NCBI RefSeq assembly: GCF_051262515.1
Contig: NZ_JBIMER010000006.1
Coordinates: 1 to 64,000, forward strand
Source of the DNA: Arthrobacter_N sp051262515
Lineage (GTDB): Bacteria > Actinomycetota > Actinomycetes > Actinomycetales > Micrococcaceae
Direction of reading: 5' to 3'
DNA length: 64,000 nt
The notes under the pieces are model-generated. The model did no database searches and was not told where the DNA came from. It saw nothing but the letters and a program-made list of their open reading frames with translations. Below, one piece after another: positions 50,248 through 58,811 of this stretch. The translations under genes were made by a program, and so were the position numbers. How positions within the stretch are numbered: the first letter of the stretch is position 1; every line of letters begins with the position of its first letter.

Positions 50248-52899
50248 ATGGGCGCATCCTCGGGTGGCCAAATGGTCGACGTGGCCGGCCGCCGGCTGAA
50301 GGTCACCAACCTGGACAAGGTGCTTTACCCCGAAACGGGGACCACAAAGGCCGACGTCCTGCGTTACTACGCCGAGGTGGCGCACGTCCTGGTGCCGCAG
50401 GCGGCGTTGCGCCCGGCCACGCGCAAGCGGTGGGTCAGCGGGGTCGGCACCGCGGAGGAACCCGGGCAGGTGTTCTTCCGCAAGGACCTGGAGGACTCCG
50501 CGCCGGAGTGGGTGCCGCGGGCAGGGATCCAGCACAAGGACCACGTCAACACGTACCCGCTGGTCAACGACCCGGCGGTGCTGGCGTGGTTCAGCCAGGT
50601 CGCCGCTTTGGAGATCCACGTGCCGCAGTGGCGCTTCTCCCGCGAGCACGAGCCGCTGAATCCGGACCGGATGGTGCTGGACTTGGATCCAGGCGAGGGA
50701 GCGGGACTGGCGGAGTGCGCCGAGGTGGCACTATTGTGCCGCGGATTGCTCGCCGACATGGGTCTGGAAGCGGTTCCGGTGACGTCCGGCTCCAAGGGGA
50801 TCCACTTGTACGCACCGCTCGATGGCCGGCACACCACCGAGCAGGTGTCCGAGGTGGCCCACGAATTGGCGCGCTCGCTCGAGACGGACCACCCGGACCT
50901 CGTGGTCTCTTCGATGAAGAAGGTCCTGCGGACAGGCAAGGTGCTGGTGGACTGGAGCCAGAACAACGGGAACAAGACGACCATCTGCCCGTACTCGCTG
51001 CGCGGCCGATCGCACCCGACCGTCGCGGCGCCGAGGACCTGGGAGGAGATCCAAGACCCGAAGCTGCGGCAACTGGACCTCGACGAAGTCCTCGAGCGGG
51101 TGGCCGGCGGACTCGATCCGATCGCGGACCAGGGCTGGCACGGGGCGGCCGCCGGGCGCGCGTCGGACGGCGACGACCCCGGCGCCGGCGGGTCCGGAAC
51201 CGGCCGGGCCGGTGCCGGCGGGTCCGACGGGACGCTGGCAGACCGGCTGGCCACGTACCGCGGGATGCGCGACGCCGCGAAGACGCCCGAACCCGTTCCC
51301 GCGGAGCCCCCGGCGGCGCGGGAACTGGCGGAAGGGGAGCTGGCGACGTTCGTGGTCCAGGAGCACCACGCCCGGCGGCTGCACTGGGACTTCCGGCTGG
51401 AGCACTCCGGCGTCCTGGTCTCGTGGGCCGTTCCCAAGGGCCCGCCGCTCGATCCCAGCGAGAACCGGCTGGCCGTGATGACGGAGGACCACCCGCTGGA
51501 CTATGGCGGCTTCGAGGGCAGCATCCCCAAGGGCGAGTACGGGGCCGGGGACGTGACCATCTGGGACGCCGGCACCTACGAACTGGAGAAGTGGCGGGAG
51601 GGCAAGGAGGTCATCGTGGTGCTCCACGGCCGCTCGGACGGCGGGTTCGGCGGGGTCCCGCGCCGCTACGCGCTCATCAACGCCCCGGGGATGGGAGACA
51701 AGAAGAACTGGCTCATCCACCTGATGAAGGAGCAGCCTGAACCGGGGGCGAAGCCCGGGCAGACCGCGCAGCGGCACCCGGGGCGGCACCATGCGGGAGG
51801 CGGCGTCCGCGGCACCCGGGGAAGAACCGCCTCCGCCCCGTCCGGCGCGCGGCCGGAAGACGCGGAGGCGGTGGAGGCGGACCCGGGGGAGCTGCCGGAA
51901 CCGATGTTGGCCACGGCTGGGAAGGCCGGGCGACTGGATCCCGACGAGGACTGGGCCTTTGAGATGAAATGGGACGGCGTGCGCGCGATCGCCGGCGTCT
52001 GCGGCGGCCGGGTGACGCTGGTCAGCCGCAACGGCAACGACATGACGCGGCTGTACCCGGAACTCCAGGAACTCGCCGGGCTGGGGGCCGGGGGAGCGGA
52101 CCTGGAGGGCGCGGTGTTCGACGGGGAGATCGTCGCCCTGAACGGCAAGCACCGCCCCAGCTTCGGCCTGCTGCAGTCGCGCATGAAGCTCGCCACCGAC
52201 CGGGAGATCGCGGCGGCCGCGGAGAAGGTGCCCGTCCACCTCATGGTCTTCGACGCGCTGCGGCTTCCCGCGGAGGGCGACGGCGTCGACGGCGGTGGCA
52301 CACCGCGCGCTCTGATGCGCACCGGCTACCGCGACCGGCGCCGCGAGCTGTTTGCCGCCGTCGTGCCCGGAAAACACGTCCACCTGCCGGACGCGCACAC
52401 CGGCGCCGTGGAGGACGCGATCGAATCGAGCCTGGAGCTCGGGCTCGAGGGCGTCATCGCCAAGAAGGCCGACGGGACCTACACGCCCGGCAGGCGCAGC
52501 CGCAACTGGGTCAAGATCAAGAACGAGTCGCACCAGGAGGTGGTCGTTATCGGCTGGCGGCGCGGCGCGGGCGGCCGGTCCGGGGGCATCGGATCGCTGC
52601 TGGTGGCCGTGAACGACGGCGGCTCGCTGACCTACGCGGGCCGCGTGGGCACGGGCTTCAGCGACGCGGACCTGCGCGACGCCGCGAAGCGCCTGGCGCG
52701 GCTGGAGCGCAAGACGCCCGCGGCCGACGGCGTCCCGGATGCGGACCGGCGCGACGCGGTCTGGGTCAGTCCCAGTCTGGTCGGGGAGGTCAGGTACGCC
52801 GAACGCACGGACTCCGGCCGGCTGCGGCACGCGGTCTGGCGGGGGTGGCGCCCCGACAAGGACGCCGCCGACGTCCAATGGGAGACTTCCGGTCGCTGA
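50248..52899 (+). CDS. ligD: Multidomain ATP-dependent DNA ligase LigD
   Basis: An 883-residue protein with actinobacterial order polymerase-phosphoesterase-ligase. Polymerase (1-~300): Asp145 and Asp147 in VLDLDPGEGAGL. Phosphoesterase (~365-500): VVQEHHARRLHWDFRLEHSG and DYGGFEGSIPKGEYGAGDVT. Ligase (~555-883): adenylated Lys574 in FEMKWDGVRAI, with GLEGVIAKKADGTYTPGRRS and NWVKIKN. The ATG at 50248 has AAGGGAG upstream. With Ku it repairs double-strand breaks by filling, trimming and sealing ends. Confidence 0.95.
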   Translation: MGASSGGQMVDVAGRRLKVTNLDKVLYPETGTTKADVLRYYAEVAHVLVPQAALRPATRKRWVSGVGTAEEPGQVFFRKDLEDSAPEWVPRAGIQHKDHVNTYPLVNDPAVLAWFSQVAALEIHVPQWRFSREHEPLNPDRMVLDLDPGEGAGLAECAEVALLCRGLLADMGLEAVPVTSGSKGIHLYAPLDGRHTTEQVSEVAHELARSLETDHPDLVVSSMKKVLRTGKVLVDWSQNNGNKTTICPYSLRGRSHPTVAAPRTWEEIQDPKLRQLDLDEVLERVAGGLDPIADQGWHGAAAGRASDGDDPGAGGSGTGRAGAGGSDGTLADRLATYRGMRDAAKTPEPVPAEPPAARELAEGELATFVVQEHHARRLHWDFRLEHSGVLVSWAVPKGPPLDPSENRLAVMTEDHPLDYGGFEGSIPKGEYGAGDVTIWDAGTYELEKWREGKEVIVVLHGRSDGGFGGVPRRYALINAPGMGDKKNWLIHLMKEQPEPGAKPGQTAQRHPGRHHAGGGVRGTRGRTASAPSGARPEDAEAVEADPGELPEPMLATAGKAGRLDPDEDWAFEMKWDGVRAIAGVCGGRVTLVSRNGNDMTRLYPELQELAGLGAGGADLEGAVFDGEIVALNGKHRPSFGLLQSRMKLATDREIAAAAEKVPVHLMVFDALRLPAEGDGVDGGGTPRALMRTGYRDRRRELFAAVVPGKHVHLPDAHTGAVEDAIESSLELGLEGVIAKKADGTYTPGRRSRNWVKIKNESHQEVVVIGWRRGAGGRSGGIGSLLVAVNDGGSLTYAGRVGTGFSDADLRDAAKRLARLERKTPAADGVPDADRRDAVWVSPSLVGEVRYAERTDSGRLRHAVWRGWRPDKDAADVQWETSGR

Positions 52900-52985
52900 C
52901 CGACCCCATCCGTTGCCTGCGGCGTGGCTTTCACCTAGCGTCGGATTGGCCAGCAGCAACGCCACGACCCACGAGGAGATCCTCC

Positions 52986-53915
52986 ATGGACGACATGCGC
53001 ACGCCCAATACGCGGGAGAACGACGGCGGCCAACTCACGCTGGACAATCCGGTCGAGCGCCACCCGAAGATCTCCCCGCCCAAGCAGGACCAGCCCGAAC
53101 CCGGTCTCGACGCCAAGCTGGAGCCGCGCGCGGACCACGGCGAGACGTCCTACGTCGGCACGGGACGGCTGCGCGGGCGCAAGGCGCTGGTGACCGGCGG
53201 TGATTCCGGCATCGGCGCGGCCGTGGCCATTGCCTTCGCCCGCGAGGGCGCCGACGTCGCGATCGCCTACCTGCCGGCCGAGGAGCAGGACGCGCGCGCC
53301 ATCATCTCGCTCATCGAGGCCGAGGGACGGATCGGGATCGGCTTCCCGGGGGACCTGATGGACGCCGACTACCGGGCGGGACTGGCCGACGAGGCCGCCC
53401 AGGCGCTCGGCGGGCTGGACGTGCTGGTCAACAACGCCGGGAAACAGATCAGTATCGACAACCTGGAGGACCTCGACGAGGAACAGGTGATGCAGTCGTT
53501 CACGGTCAACATCGTGGCCATGTTCACGATCACCCGGGCCGCGCTCAAGCACCTGCCCGAGGGCGCGTCCATCATCAACACGACGTCGATCCAGGCCTAC
53601 GACCCCTCGCCCAACCTCCTGGACTACGCCTCCACCAAGGCGGCCATCAACAACTTCAGCAAGGGCCTCGCGCAGCAGCTGGCGCCCCGCGGGATCCGGG
53701 TGAATGCCGTGGCACCCGGGCCCATCTGGACCCCGTTGCAGGTGTCCGACGGCCAGCCGAAGGACAAGCTCCCCTCGTTCGGCCAGGACACCCCGCTGGG
53801 GCGCGCCGGGCAGCCCGTGGAGCTGGCACCGGCGTACGTTTTCCTGGCGTCCGCCGAGTCCAGCTACGTGGCGGGCGAGACGCTCAACGTCAACGGAGGC
53901 AAGCCCTCGCCGTAA
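52986..53915 (+). CDS. SDR family oxidoreductase (YghA-like)
   Basis: A 309-residue short-chain dehydrogenase: a ~55-residue N-terminal extension rich in Pro/Asp (ERHPKISPPKQDQPEPGLDA), cofactor motif ALVTGGDSGIGAAVA, NNAG in DVLVNNAGKQI, catalytic YASTKAAINN and C-terminal VAGETLNVNGGKPSP. The extension and TGGDSGIG are typical of the YghA/general-stress-protein-39 branch in stress regulons. Substrate unknown, probably a carbonyl compound with NAD(P)H. Confidence 0.92.
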   Translation: MDDMRTPNTRENDGGQLTLDNPVERHPKISPPKQDQPEPGLDAKLEPRADHGETSYVGTGRLRGRKALVTGGDSGIGAAVAIAFAREGADVAIAYLPAEEQDARAIISLIEAEGRIGIGFPGDLMDADYRAGLADEAAQALGGLDVLVNNAGKQISIDNLEDLDEEQVMQSFTVNIVAMFTITRAALKHLPEGASIINTTSIQAYDPSPNLLDYASTKAAINNFSKGLAQQLAPRGIRVNAVAPGPIWTPLQVSDGQPKDKLPSFGQDTPLGRAGQPVELAPAYVFLASAESSYVAGETLNVNGGKPSP

Positions 53916-53960
53916 CCGCGGTGGGATACCCGGTGCCCCGGGGCCGGGACGACGGATGGA

Positions 53961-54512
53961 TCAGCGGACCCATTCGCGCAGCTCGTCGAGGGTGAGCATG
54001 GGCTGGCGTTGTTCGTCCCGGAGCAGCTCCAGCGCCTGCCATCCCCGATCGGTGTCGGTGGAGCCGATGGCTTCCCGGGCGTAGGCGACCCTGAAGTCGT
54101 GTCCGAACGCGTCGGCCCCGGTCCGCGCGACGCAGTTCTGCCCGGACACGCCGGCCAACACGAGCCGGCTGACGCCCTGAAGCCGCAACCTCTGCGCCAG
54201 TTCGGTCCCGTGGAAGGCGCTGTCGCGGATCTTCACGAGCCGGTGGGCGCCCTCCGTGTCCAGCCCGGGCAGGAACGCGGCCTGGTCGGAACCTGGGAAC
54301 ATGAAGCCCTGGTCGTCGTCAAGCATGTTGAGGGTCCAGGTGGACCGTTCGGGGTCGTGCTCGGTGGCGACCATGTACACGGGCAGTTTCGACGAGCGGG
54401 CGAACCCCAGCAGGCGGTTGGTCGCGGCCACGAGTTCGGCCTCCCGGCCGGCCAACGCGGGGTCCTCGAAGTACCCCCGCTGCATGTCGATCACCAAGAT
54501 GGCCGTCTCCAT
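53961..54512 (-). CDS. Isochorismatase/cysteine hydrolase family protein
   Basis: A 183-residue isochorismatase-fold hydrolase. Catalytic set: Asp9 in AILVIDMQRGYF, Lys in RLVKIRDSAFHGT, Cys in LAGVSGQNCVARTGADAF. Length fits single-domain cysteine hydrolases such as nicotinamidase-like or N-carbamoyl hydrolases; substrate not evident. The ATG at 54512 opens the conserved region. Single gene, convergent with the SDR gene. Confidence 0.88.
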   Translation of the reverse strand: METAILVIDMQRGYFEDPALAGREAELVAATNRLLGFARSSKLPVYMVATEHDPERSTWTLNMLDDDQGFMFPGSDQAAFLPGLDTEGAHRLVKIRDSAFHGTELAQRLRLQGVSRLVLAGVSGQNCVARTGADAFGHDFRVAYAREAIGSTDTDRGWQALELLRDEQRQPMLTLDELREWVR

Positions 54513-54684
54513 CGATCCTCCTCTGTTGTGGCGTACGTCCACCACTACTACGGATGGGCGCCGGGCGCGATGGGAACGTACCCCAATCGGTATGCGGAGC
54601 CCTTGAAAGGGGCTGGCGGCGGGCCTACCGTGGAGATACCAGCCGGTTGCACGGCGACCGGCCCGGCACGCGAAGGAGCGAACC

Positions 54685-54969
54685 ATGGGACACGGTCAAC
54701 TTGCAGCGGCGGGCGGCAGAAGCCAACACGGTTTCCGTCCCAGGCACGTACACGTACCGGGCACGGTCCTGGCCGGTTGGGGGCTGGTGGTCCTGATTCT
54801 CTGCGCGGCCTTCAGCGCCATCGGCCTGGGCGGCACCGATTCCTCCGGGGTCCTGTTCTTCGGGATGTTCGCCGGCATCGGCATGATCTCCTACGGTGTC
54901 TACCGGGGGGTCGGAGGCTTCGGAACGCCCGGCGGCACGCCGGACAACGCCGCCGATCCCCGGGATTGA
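54685..54969 (+). CDS. Small two-span membrane protein
   Basis: A 94-residue protein with a basic/His-rich N terminus (GGRSQHGFRPRHVHVPGT) and two membrane spans (VLAGWGLVVLILCAAFSAIG and GVLFFGMFAGIGMISYGVY), then a polar tail. GAAGGAG precedes the ATG. Similar in plan to the protein at 47441-47734. No known function. Confidence 0.65.
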   Translation: MGHGQLAAAGGRSQHGFRPRHVHVPGTVLAGWGLVVLILCAAFSAIGLGGTDSSGVLFFGMFAGIGMISYGVYRGVGGFGTPGGTPDNAADPRD

Positions 54970-54984
54970 CCGCCCGCGGGAATG

Positions 54985-55030
54985 AAAACCACCCGCTGTG
55001 GGTTTTATATGCAAACGCATGAACCCACAG
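54985..55030 (+). promoter_or_regulatory. Overlapping alternative hairpins before the FMN reductase gene
   Basis: Hairpin 1: AAAACCAC (54985-54992) with GTGGGTTTT (54998-55006), terminator-like and followed by ATAT. Hairpin 2: CTGTGGGTT (54996-55004) / AACCCACAG (55022-55030), nine perfect pairs, enclosing ATGC-aaac-GCAT (55009-55020). The two share 54998-55004 and cannot form together. It ends 14 bases before the start codon. Could be the upstream gene's terminator, an attenuator or a dyad operator. Confidence 0.5.
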
Positions 55031-55044
55031 TGAGGAACCGCAAC

Positions 55045-55665
55045 ATGTCCAAGTCGATCATCGTCATCTCCGGCGGACTCGGAGTCCCGTCCACCAGCCG
55101 CATGCTTGGCGACCAAATCGCCGAATCCACGCGCTCAGCGCTGGCGGACCGCGGCGTCGAGGCCGAGGTCACCGTCGTCGAACTCCGGGACTACGCCGTG
55201 GACATCGCCAACAACATGGTGGCCCGCTACGCGGCGCCCCGGCTCGCCGAAGTCATCGGGAAGGTAACGGGCGCCGACGCCGTCGTCGCCGTGAGCCCGG
55301 TGTTCACGGCATCGGTCAGCGGGCTCTTCAAGTCGTTCCTCGACGTGTTGGACCCGAAGGCATTCGAGGACAAACCCGTGGTGGTCGCGGCGACCGGCGG
55401 AAGCGCGCGCCACAGCATGGTCCTGGACTACGTGATGCGGCCGATTTTCGGCTACCTGCGAGCCGCGATCATGCCCACCGGAGTGTTCGCCTCCCCGGAG
55501 GACTGGGGCGGGGACACGGGGCACGGGCAGCTTTCTGACCGAACCACCCGGGCGGGCCGCGAATTGGCACTGGCCGTGGAGGGCGCGTCCGCGGAGAAAC
55601 GGGCGGACACGCGTATGGACTCGCTGCCGTTCGAGCAGCTCCTCGGCAACATCACCCCCGCTTAG
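55045..55665 (+). CDS. NADPH-dependent FMN reductase, CE1759 (LLM-partner) family
   Basis: A 206-residue flavodoxin-fold reductase: SIIVISGGLGVPSTSRMLGD for the FMN phosphate loop, AVVAVSPVFTASVSGLFKSF and KPVVVAATGGSARHSMVLDY. The CE1759 family usually supplies reduced flavin to a luciferase-like monooxygenase encoded nearby; no such gene is adjacent here (the LLM protein at 29111 is 25 kb away). An odd hairpin leader precedes it. Confidence 0.88.
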   Translation: MSKSIIVISGGLGVPSTSRMLGDQIAESTRSALADRGVEAEVTVVELRDYAVDIANNMVARYAAPRLAEVIGKVTGADAVVAVSPVFTASVSGLFKSFLDVLDPKAFEDKPVVVAATGGSARHSMVLDYVMRPIFGYLRAAIMPTGVFASPEDWGGDTGHGQLSDRTTRAGRELALAVEGASAEKRADTRMDSLPFEQLLGNITPA

Positions 55666-55715
55666 CGCCCGGCGGGCCGCACGCCGCACACCCGCACGCA
55701 TCCTGCACACCACGG

Positions 55716-55750
55716 GAGAGGCCGCCCCGGATTTTCCGGGACGGCCTCTC
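55716..55750. terminator. Strong bidirectional hairpin terminator
   Basis: GAGAGGCCG-c-CCCGG-atttt-CCGGG-a-CGGCCTCTC, 14 pairs with one internal mismatch and a 5-base loop, between convergent FMN reductase and CsbD genes. Confidence 0.9.
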
Positions 55751-55765
55751 TAGCGGTGGGTCGGC

Positions 55766-55960
55766 CTACTTCCGGAAGCCGTCCCGGACGTCGTTGGCGG
55801 CGTCCTTGACGTGCTCGCCGGCCTGCTTGGTGTTCGCCGAGAGCTGGTCGGACTGGCCCTCCGCCTCGAGACGCTCGTTGTCGGTGGCGTCGCCGACCGA
55901 CTCCTTGGCCTTGCCCTTGGCCTCTTCGGCCTTGTTCGAAATCTTGTCATCCAAACCCAT
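55766..55960 (-). CDS. CsbD family stress protein
   Basis: A 64-residue CsbD-like protein: MGLDDKISNKAEEAKGKAKE then SVGDATDNERLEAEGQSDQL, the hallmark lysine/alanine helix of this family of general-stress proteins. GAAAGGAG precedes the ATG. Its role is unknown but it is induced by stress sigma factors in other bacteria. Upstream on the same strand is a Dps gene. Confidence 0.93.
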   Translation of the reverse strand: MGLDDKISNKAEEAKGKAKESVGDATDNERLEAEGQSDQLSANTKQAGEHVKDAANDVRDGFRK

Positions 55961-56046
55961 CACGGGCTCCTTTCGTAGATTCAACGAGGAGGCCGATGCC
56001 CCCGCGTCCGAACGGTGTTGTTTCGGTTTCTTGAGACGGCGGCGCG

Positions 56047-56607
56047 TTACTTCGACTTGGCGGCGGCCGCCTTTTCGGTGGTGGCACCGGCGTCGGACAG
56101 CTGGCCGTCGCCGCTCTCCAGGTGCGATCGCATGAACCACTGGAACAGTTCCAGCGCGGCCGTTTGGGAGATGAGCATGTCCTCGGCGATGGGATCGATC
56201 TCCCCGACCGTCTCGATCGCCTCGCGGTGGCTGGAGATGACCCCGGTGTAGACGATGTCCAGCGCGGCCAGGTGCTCTCCCGTCGTGGCGCGGCCAATCG
56301 AATAGTCGTCCCAGTCGCGGGCCTTGACCAAGGCGCCGGCCAATCCGTTCGGGGCGACGCCCATGGTGGCCACGCGCTCGGCGGTCTCGTCGATCATGCC
56401 GCGGACCAGTTCGATTTGCGGGTCCAGCATCTCGTGGACCCCGATGAAGTCGCGTCCCACCACGTTCCAGTGCGCGTGCTTGAGGGTGAGTTGGAGATCG
56501 TTGAGCGCATGCAGCCGGGTCTGTAGGATGTCGGCCACCTTGTGGCCTTCCTCCACTCCGAGTCCGGGAACCGTGAATGCTGCCTTGGTGCCGTTTTTGG
56601 CGACCAT
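56047..56607 (-). CDS. dps: Dps family ferritin-like DNA-protection protein
   Basis: A 186-residue Dps/ferritin-like protein. Ferroxidase-site residues are visible in KHAHWNVVG, FIGVHEMLDPQIELVRGMID and ETAERVATMG. A short basic N-terminal tail and an Ala/Lys-rich C-terminal tail (TTEKAAAAKSK) could bind DNA. It should form a dodecamer that stores iron and detoxifies peroxide. GAGGAGG precedes the ATG. Probably its own transcript, in a stress-gene neighbourhood with CsbD. Confidence 0.93.
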   Translation of the reverse strand: MVAKNGTKAAFTVPGLGVEEGHKVADILQTRLHALNDLQLTLKHAHWNVVGRDFIGVHEMLDPQIELVRGMIDETAERVATMGVAPNGLAGALVKARDWDDYSIGRATTGEHLAALDIVYTGVISSHREAIETVGEIDPIAEDMLISQTAALELFQWFMRSHLESGDGQLSDAGATTEKAAAAKSK

Positions 56608-56763
56608 CAGAACCTCCTCGCGTTCGCGCCGCCCCGTTGGCGGCCGTCTGGACTCACGTTACGTTTCGGCCACTCGAAGATCTAGGGATATCGCTTGTCG
56701 CTAAATCCGGCGTTTGAGCGCCACCCGGGCAACGTGTCGGTGGCCGCCGATAGCGTGTGCTAA

Positions 56764-56988
56764 GTGAACAAGGTGGATGTGGGGAAGGCGCTGGCGATGC
56801 TGCGGCTGGCCGACGCCGAGCTCACGGCCGCGCGGGACCGTCCGGTAGCCGCCGGAACCCCGGCCGCCGCCGGAGGCCCGGGCGAAACCCAGGGCGGACG
56901 ACGCCGGAGGCTGTCGTTGCGCGCGTGGGCGCCGTCCTACTTCGAGGACTTCGAGCCGGACTTCTGGCCCGCGGGATATCAGAGGTAG
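56764..56988 (+). CDS. Small hypothetical protein
   Basis: A 74-residue frame with GTG start, beginning MNKVDVGKALAMLRLADAEL (start read as Met), then a Gly/Ala linker, a basic patch (GGRRRRLSLRAW) and an aromatic/acidic end (APSYFEDFEPDFWPAGYQR). The C terminus reads like real protein, but there is no clear ribosome binding site, and it overlaps the end of the convergent aminotransferase by 10 bases. No family known. Confidence 0.4.
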   Translation: MNKVDVGKALAMLRLADAELTAARDRPVAAGTPAAAGGPGETQGGRRRRLSLRAWAPSYFEDFEPDFWPAGYQR

Positions 56989-58184
56989 TCGTCGATGTCG
57001 CCCGAGTCGTTGATGTCGCAGCCGTCGACGGCCGCTCCCATCCGGTGGACCATGGCCTCGAGCACGGGCCGCGGCGTCGCGAAGTTGAGCCGGACGTAAC
57101 CGCGTCCCGATTCCCCGCAATCGGTTCCGCGTACCGTGGCGACGCCCGCCTGGTGCCGGAAGAACCGGGCGGGGTTGCGGCCCAGCCGCAGCCGGGAGAC
57201 ATCGACCCACGCGAGGTACGTGGCCTCCGGCTCGATGTAGCGAGCCGCGGGAAGGTGCTTGTGGATCAGGTTGCCGAGGAGCTTCCGGTTGCCGTCGAGG
57301 TAGTCCACCACACCGCCGAGCCAGGAGGCGCCGCCGTCGTACGCGGCCGCCGTGGCCGCGAGGCCCACGTTCGCCGCGCCGTTCTCCACCGTGCCGCCGA
57401 TCGCGCCCCAGAGGAGGCGGTCGACGTCGTTCGTGAGGACCAGCTGCGCGCACTTGAGCCCGGGCAGGTTGAAGGCCTTGCTGGCCGATATGCCCGTCAC
57501 GCTATGAGCGGAGGACGCGTCGTTGACCGTGGCGTAGGGGATGTGCACGGCCCCGCCGAAGACCAGCGGGGAGTGCACCTCGTCGGCGTAGACCCGCGAC
57601 CCCGTGGCGTCGACGAGGGTGCTGATCCGCTCCAGTTCGGCGCGCGAATAGACCTTGCCGATGGGGTTGTGCGGGTTGACCAGGACCAGGAGCGCGCCGC
57701 CCGCGAGGGCCTCTTCGAGCGCCGGCCAGTCGATGTCCCAGGTGGAATCCGACTGCACCATGTCCACGTGGATGGTCCGGCGGCCGAAGCGCCCTGGGGC
57801 GTCCAGGAACGGCATGTAGGCGGGGGTCAACAGGACCACAGGGGCGTCGGGCCTGTGGGTGGGGGAGAAATGCAGTATCGCGGCCTCGAGCCCGGTCATG
57901 ACGGTGGGCAGCGGACGTACCTGCGCGGCGTCGACGACCCAGCCGTGGCGCGCGGCGAGCCAGGCCGCCGTCGCCTCCTGCAGGGAGCGGACCAGGCGGG
58001 GCGGGGCGTAGCCGAGGAGACCGGAGCGGACCGTTTCGGCCGCGGCGTCGGCAACCCCCGGAGCGGTCCCGAAGTCCATTTCCGCGACCCACGCGCCGAT
58101 CATGTCCGGGTAGCCGGTCCATTTCAGCGAGCCGCCGCGGCGCAGCTCGTCGGAGGTGATCCGGTCGTACGGGTGCGGCTCCAT
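56979..58184 (-). CDS. MalY/PatB family PLP-dependent aminotransferase/lyase
   Basis: A 401-residue fold-type I PLP enzyme of the MalY/PatB (cystathionine beta-lyase) group: GYPDMIGAWVAEMDFGTAPG near the start, NPHNPIGKVYSRAELERIST, VYADEVHSPLVFGG with the cofactor Asp, and the PLP Lys in GISASKAFNLPGLKC. The usual C-terminal Arg lies in GRGYVRLNFATP. The ATG at 58184 begins the conserved region. It probably cleaves C-S bonds of cystathionine or cysteine conjugates. Confidence 0.9.
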   Translation of the reverse strand: MEPHPYDRITSDELRRGGSLKWTGYPDMIGAWVAEMDFGTAPGVADAAAETVRSGLLGYAPPRLVRSLQEATAAWLAARHGWVVDAAQVRPLPTVMTGLEAAILHFSPTHRPDAPVVLLTPAYMPFLDAPGRFGRRTIHVDMVQSDSTWDIDWPALEEALAGGALLVLVNPHNPIGKVYSRAELERISTLVDATGSRVYADEVHSPLVFGGAVHIPYATVNDASSAHSVTGISASKAFNLPGLKCAQLVLTNDVDRLLWGAIGGTVENGAANVGLAATAAAYDGGASWLGGVVDYLDGNRKLLGNLIHKHLPAARYIEPEATYLAWVDVSRLRLGRNPARFFRHQAGVATVRGTDCGESGRGYVRLNFATPRPVLEAMVHRMGAAVDGCDINDSGDIDDYL

Positions 58185-58248
58185 GGGGACAGCATACGTA
58201 CTCGAGGTTGCGGGACGAATGCGCACGCGTTTCCGGTAGCTTGTCCAC

Positions 58249-58776
58249 ATGGACACAGACGATCGGGGACGGCGGAACGCCCAGGGCCGCCCGGAGACGT
58301 TCGAGGAGAAGCTGGACCGCAACTGGAACGACCTGCTGCAGGAACTGCGCGTGATGCAGACGGGCGCGCAGATCTTCACCGCGTTCCTGATGACGCTGCC
58401 TTTCCAGCAGCGCTTCGAGGACCTCAGCGACTACCAGCGGGTGTTCTATGTGGTGCTTTTGTCCTTCTCGGCGCTGCTGACGGGCCTCATCACCGCGCCG
58501 GTGGCGATCCACCGACGGTTCTTCGGCAAACGCGTGAAGGAGACCACGGTGACGAGCGGGCACCGGATCGTCAAGACCGCGGTGGTGTGCGTCGGGATCA
58601 TGGTCAGCGCCACCGTGTGGTTCATCGTCGACGTGATGTTCGGCTCGACGGTCGCGGCCTACATCGGGGGCGGCGTGACGCTCCTGGTGCTGTTCCTCCT
58701 GGTGGTGTTCCCGCTGCTCCTCAAACCCAAGGCGACGCCGTCCACCGTCAACGACCGGCGCGACGGCATCGGCTGA
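58249..58776 (+). CDS. DUF6328 family membrane protein
   Basis: A 175-residue protein with an N-terminal cytoplasmic helix (RPETFEEKLDRNWNDLLQEL), the family block RVMQTGAQIFTAFLMTLPFQ and four membrane spans. The segment LSDYQRVFYVVLLSFSALLT and the HRRFFGKR loop are typical. Function unknown. Convergent with the IclR gene, from which only 16 bases separate it. Confidence 0.85.
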   Translation: MDTDDRGRRNAQGRPETFEEKLDRNWNDLLQELRVMQTGAQIFTAFLMTLPFQQRFEDLSDYQRVFYVVLLSFSALLTGLITAPVAIHRRFFGKRVKETTVTSGHRIVKTAVVCVGIMVSATVWFIVDVMFGSTVAAYIGGGVTLLVLFLLVVFPLLLKPKATPSTVNDRRDGIG

Positions 58777-58777
58777 T

Positions 58778-58811
58778 CGGCGGACGCGCGGCCTACCGCG
58801 TGCGTCCGCCG
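58778..58811. terminator. Shared hairpin terminator spanning the IclR stop codon
   Basis: CGGCGGACGC (58778-58787) / GCGTCCGCCG (58802-58811), 10-bp perfect stem; the loop contains the IclR stop codon (58793-58795) and the right arm lies in its last codons. Confidence 0.7.

Noticed and set aside
54985..55030. FMN riboswitch before the FMN reductase gene
   Set aside because: The leader is far too short and lacks the conserved multi-helix FMN aptamer; only simple hairpins are seen.
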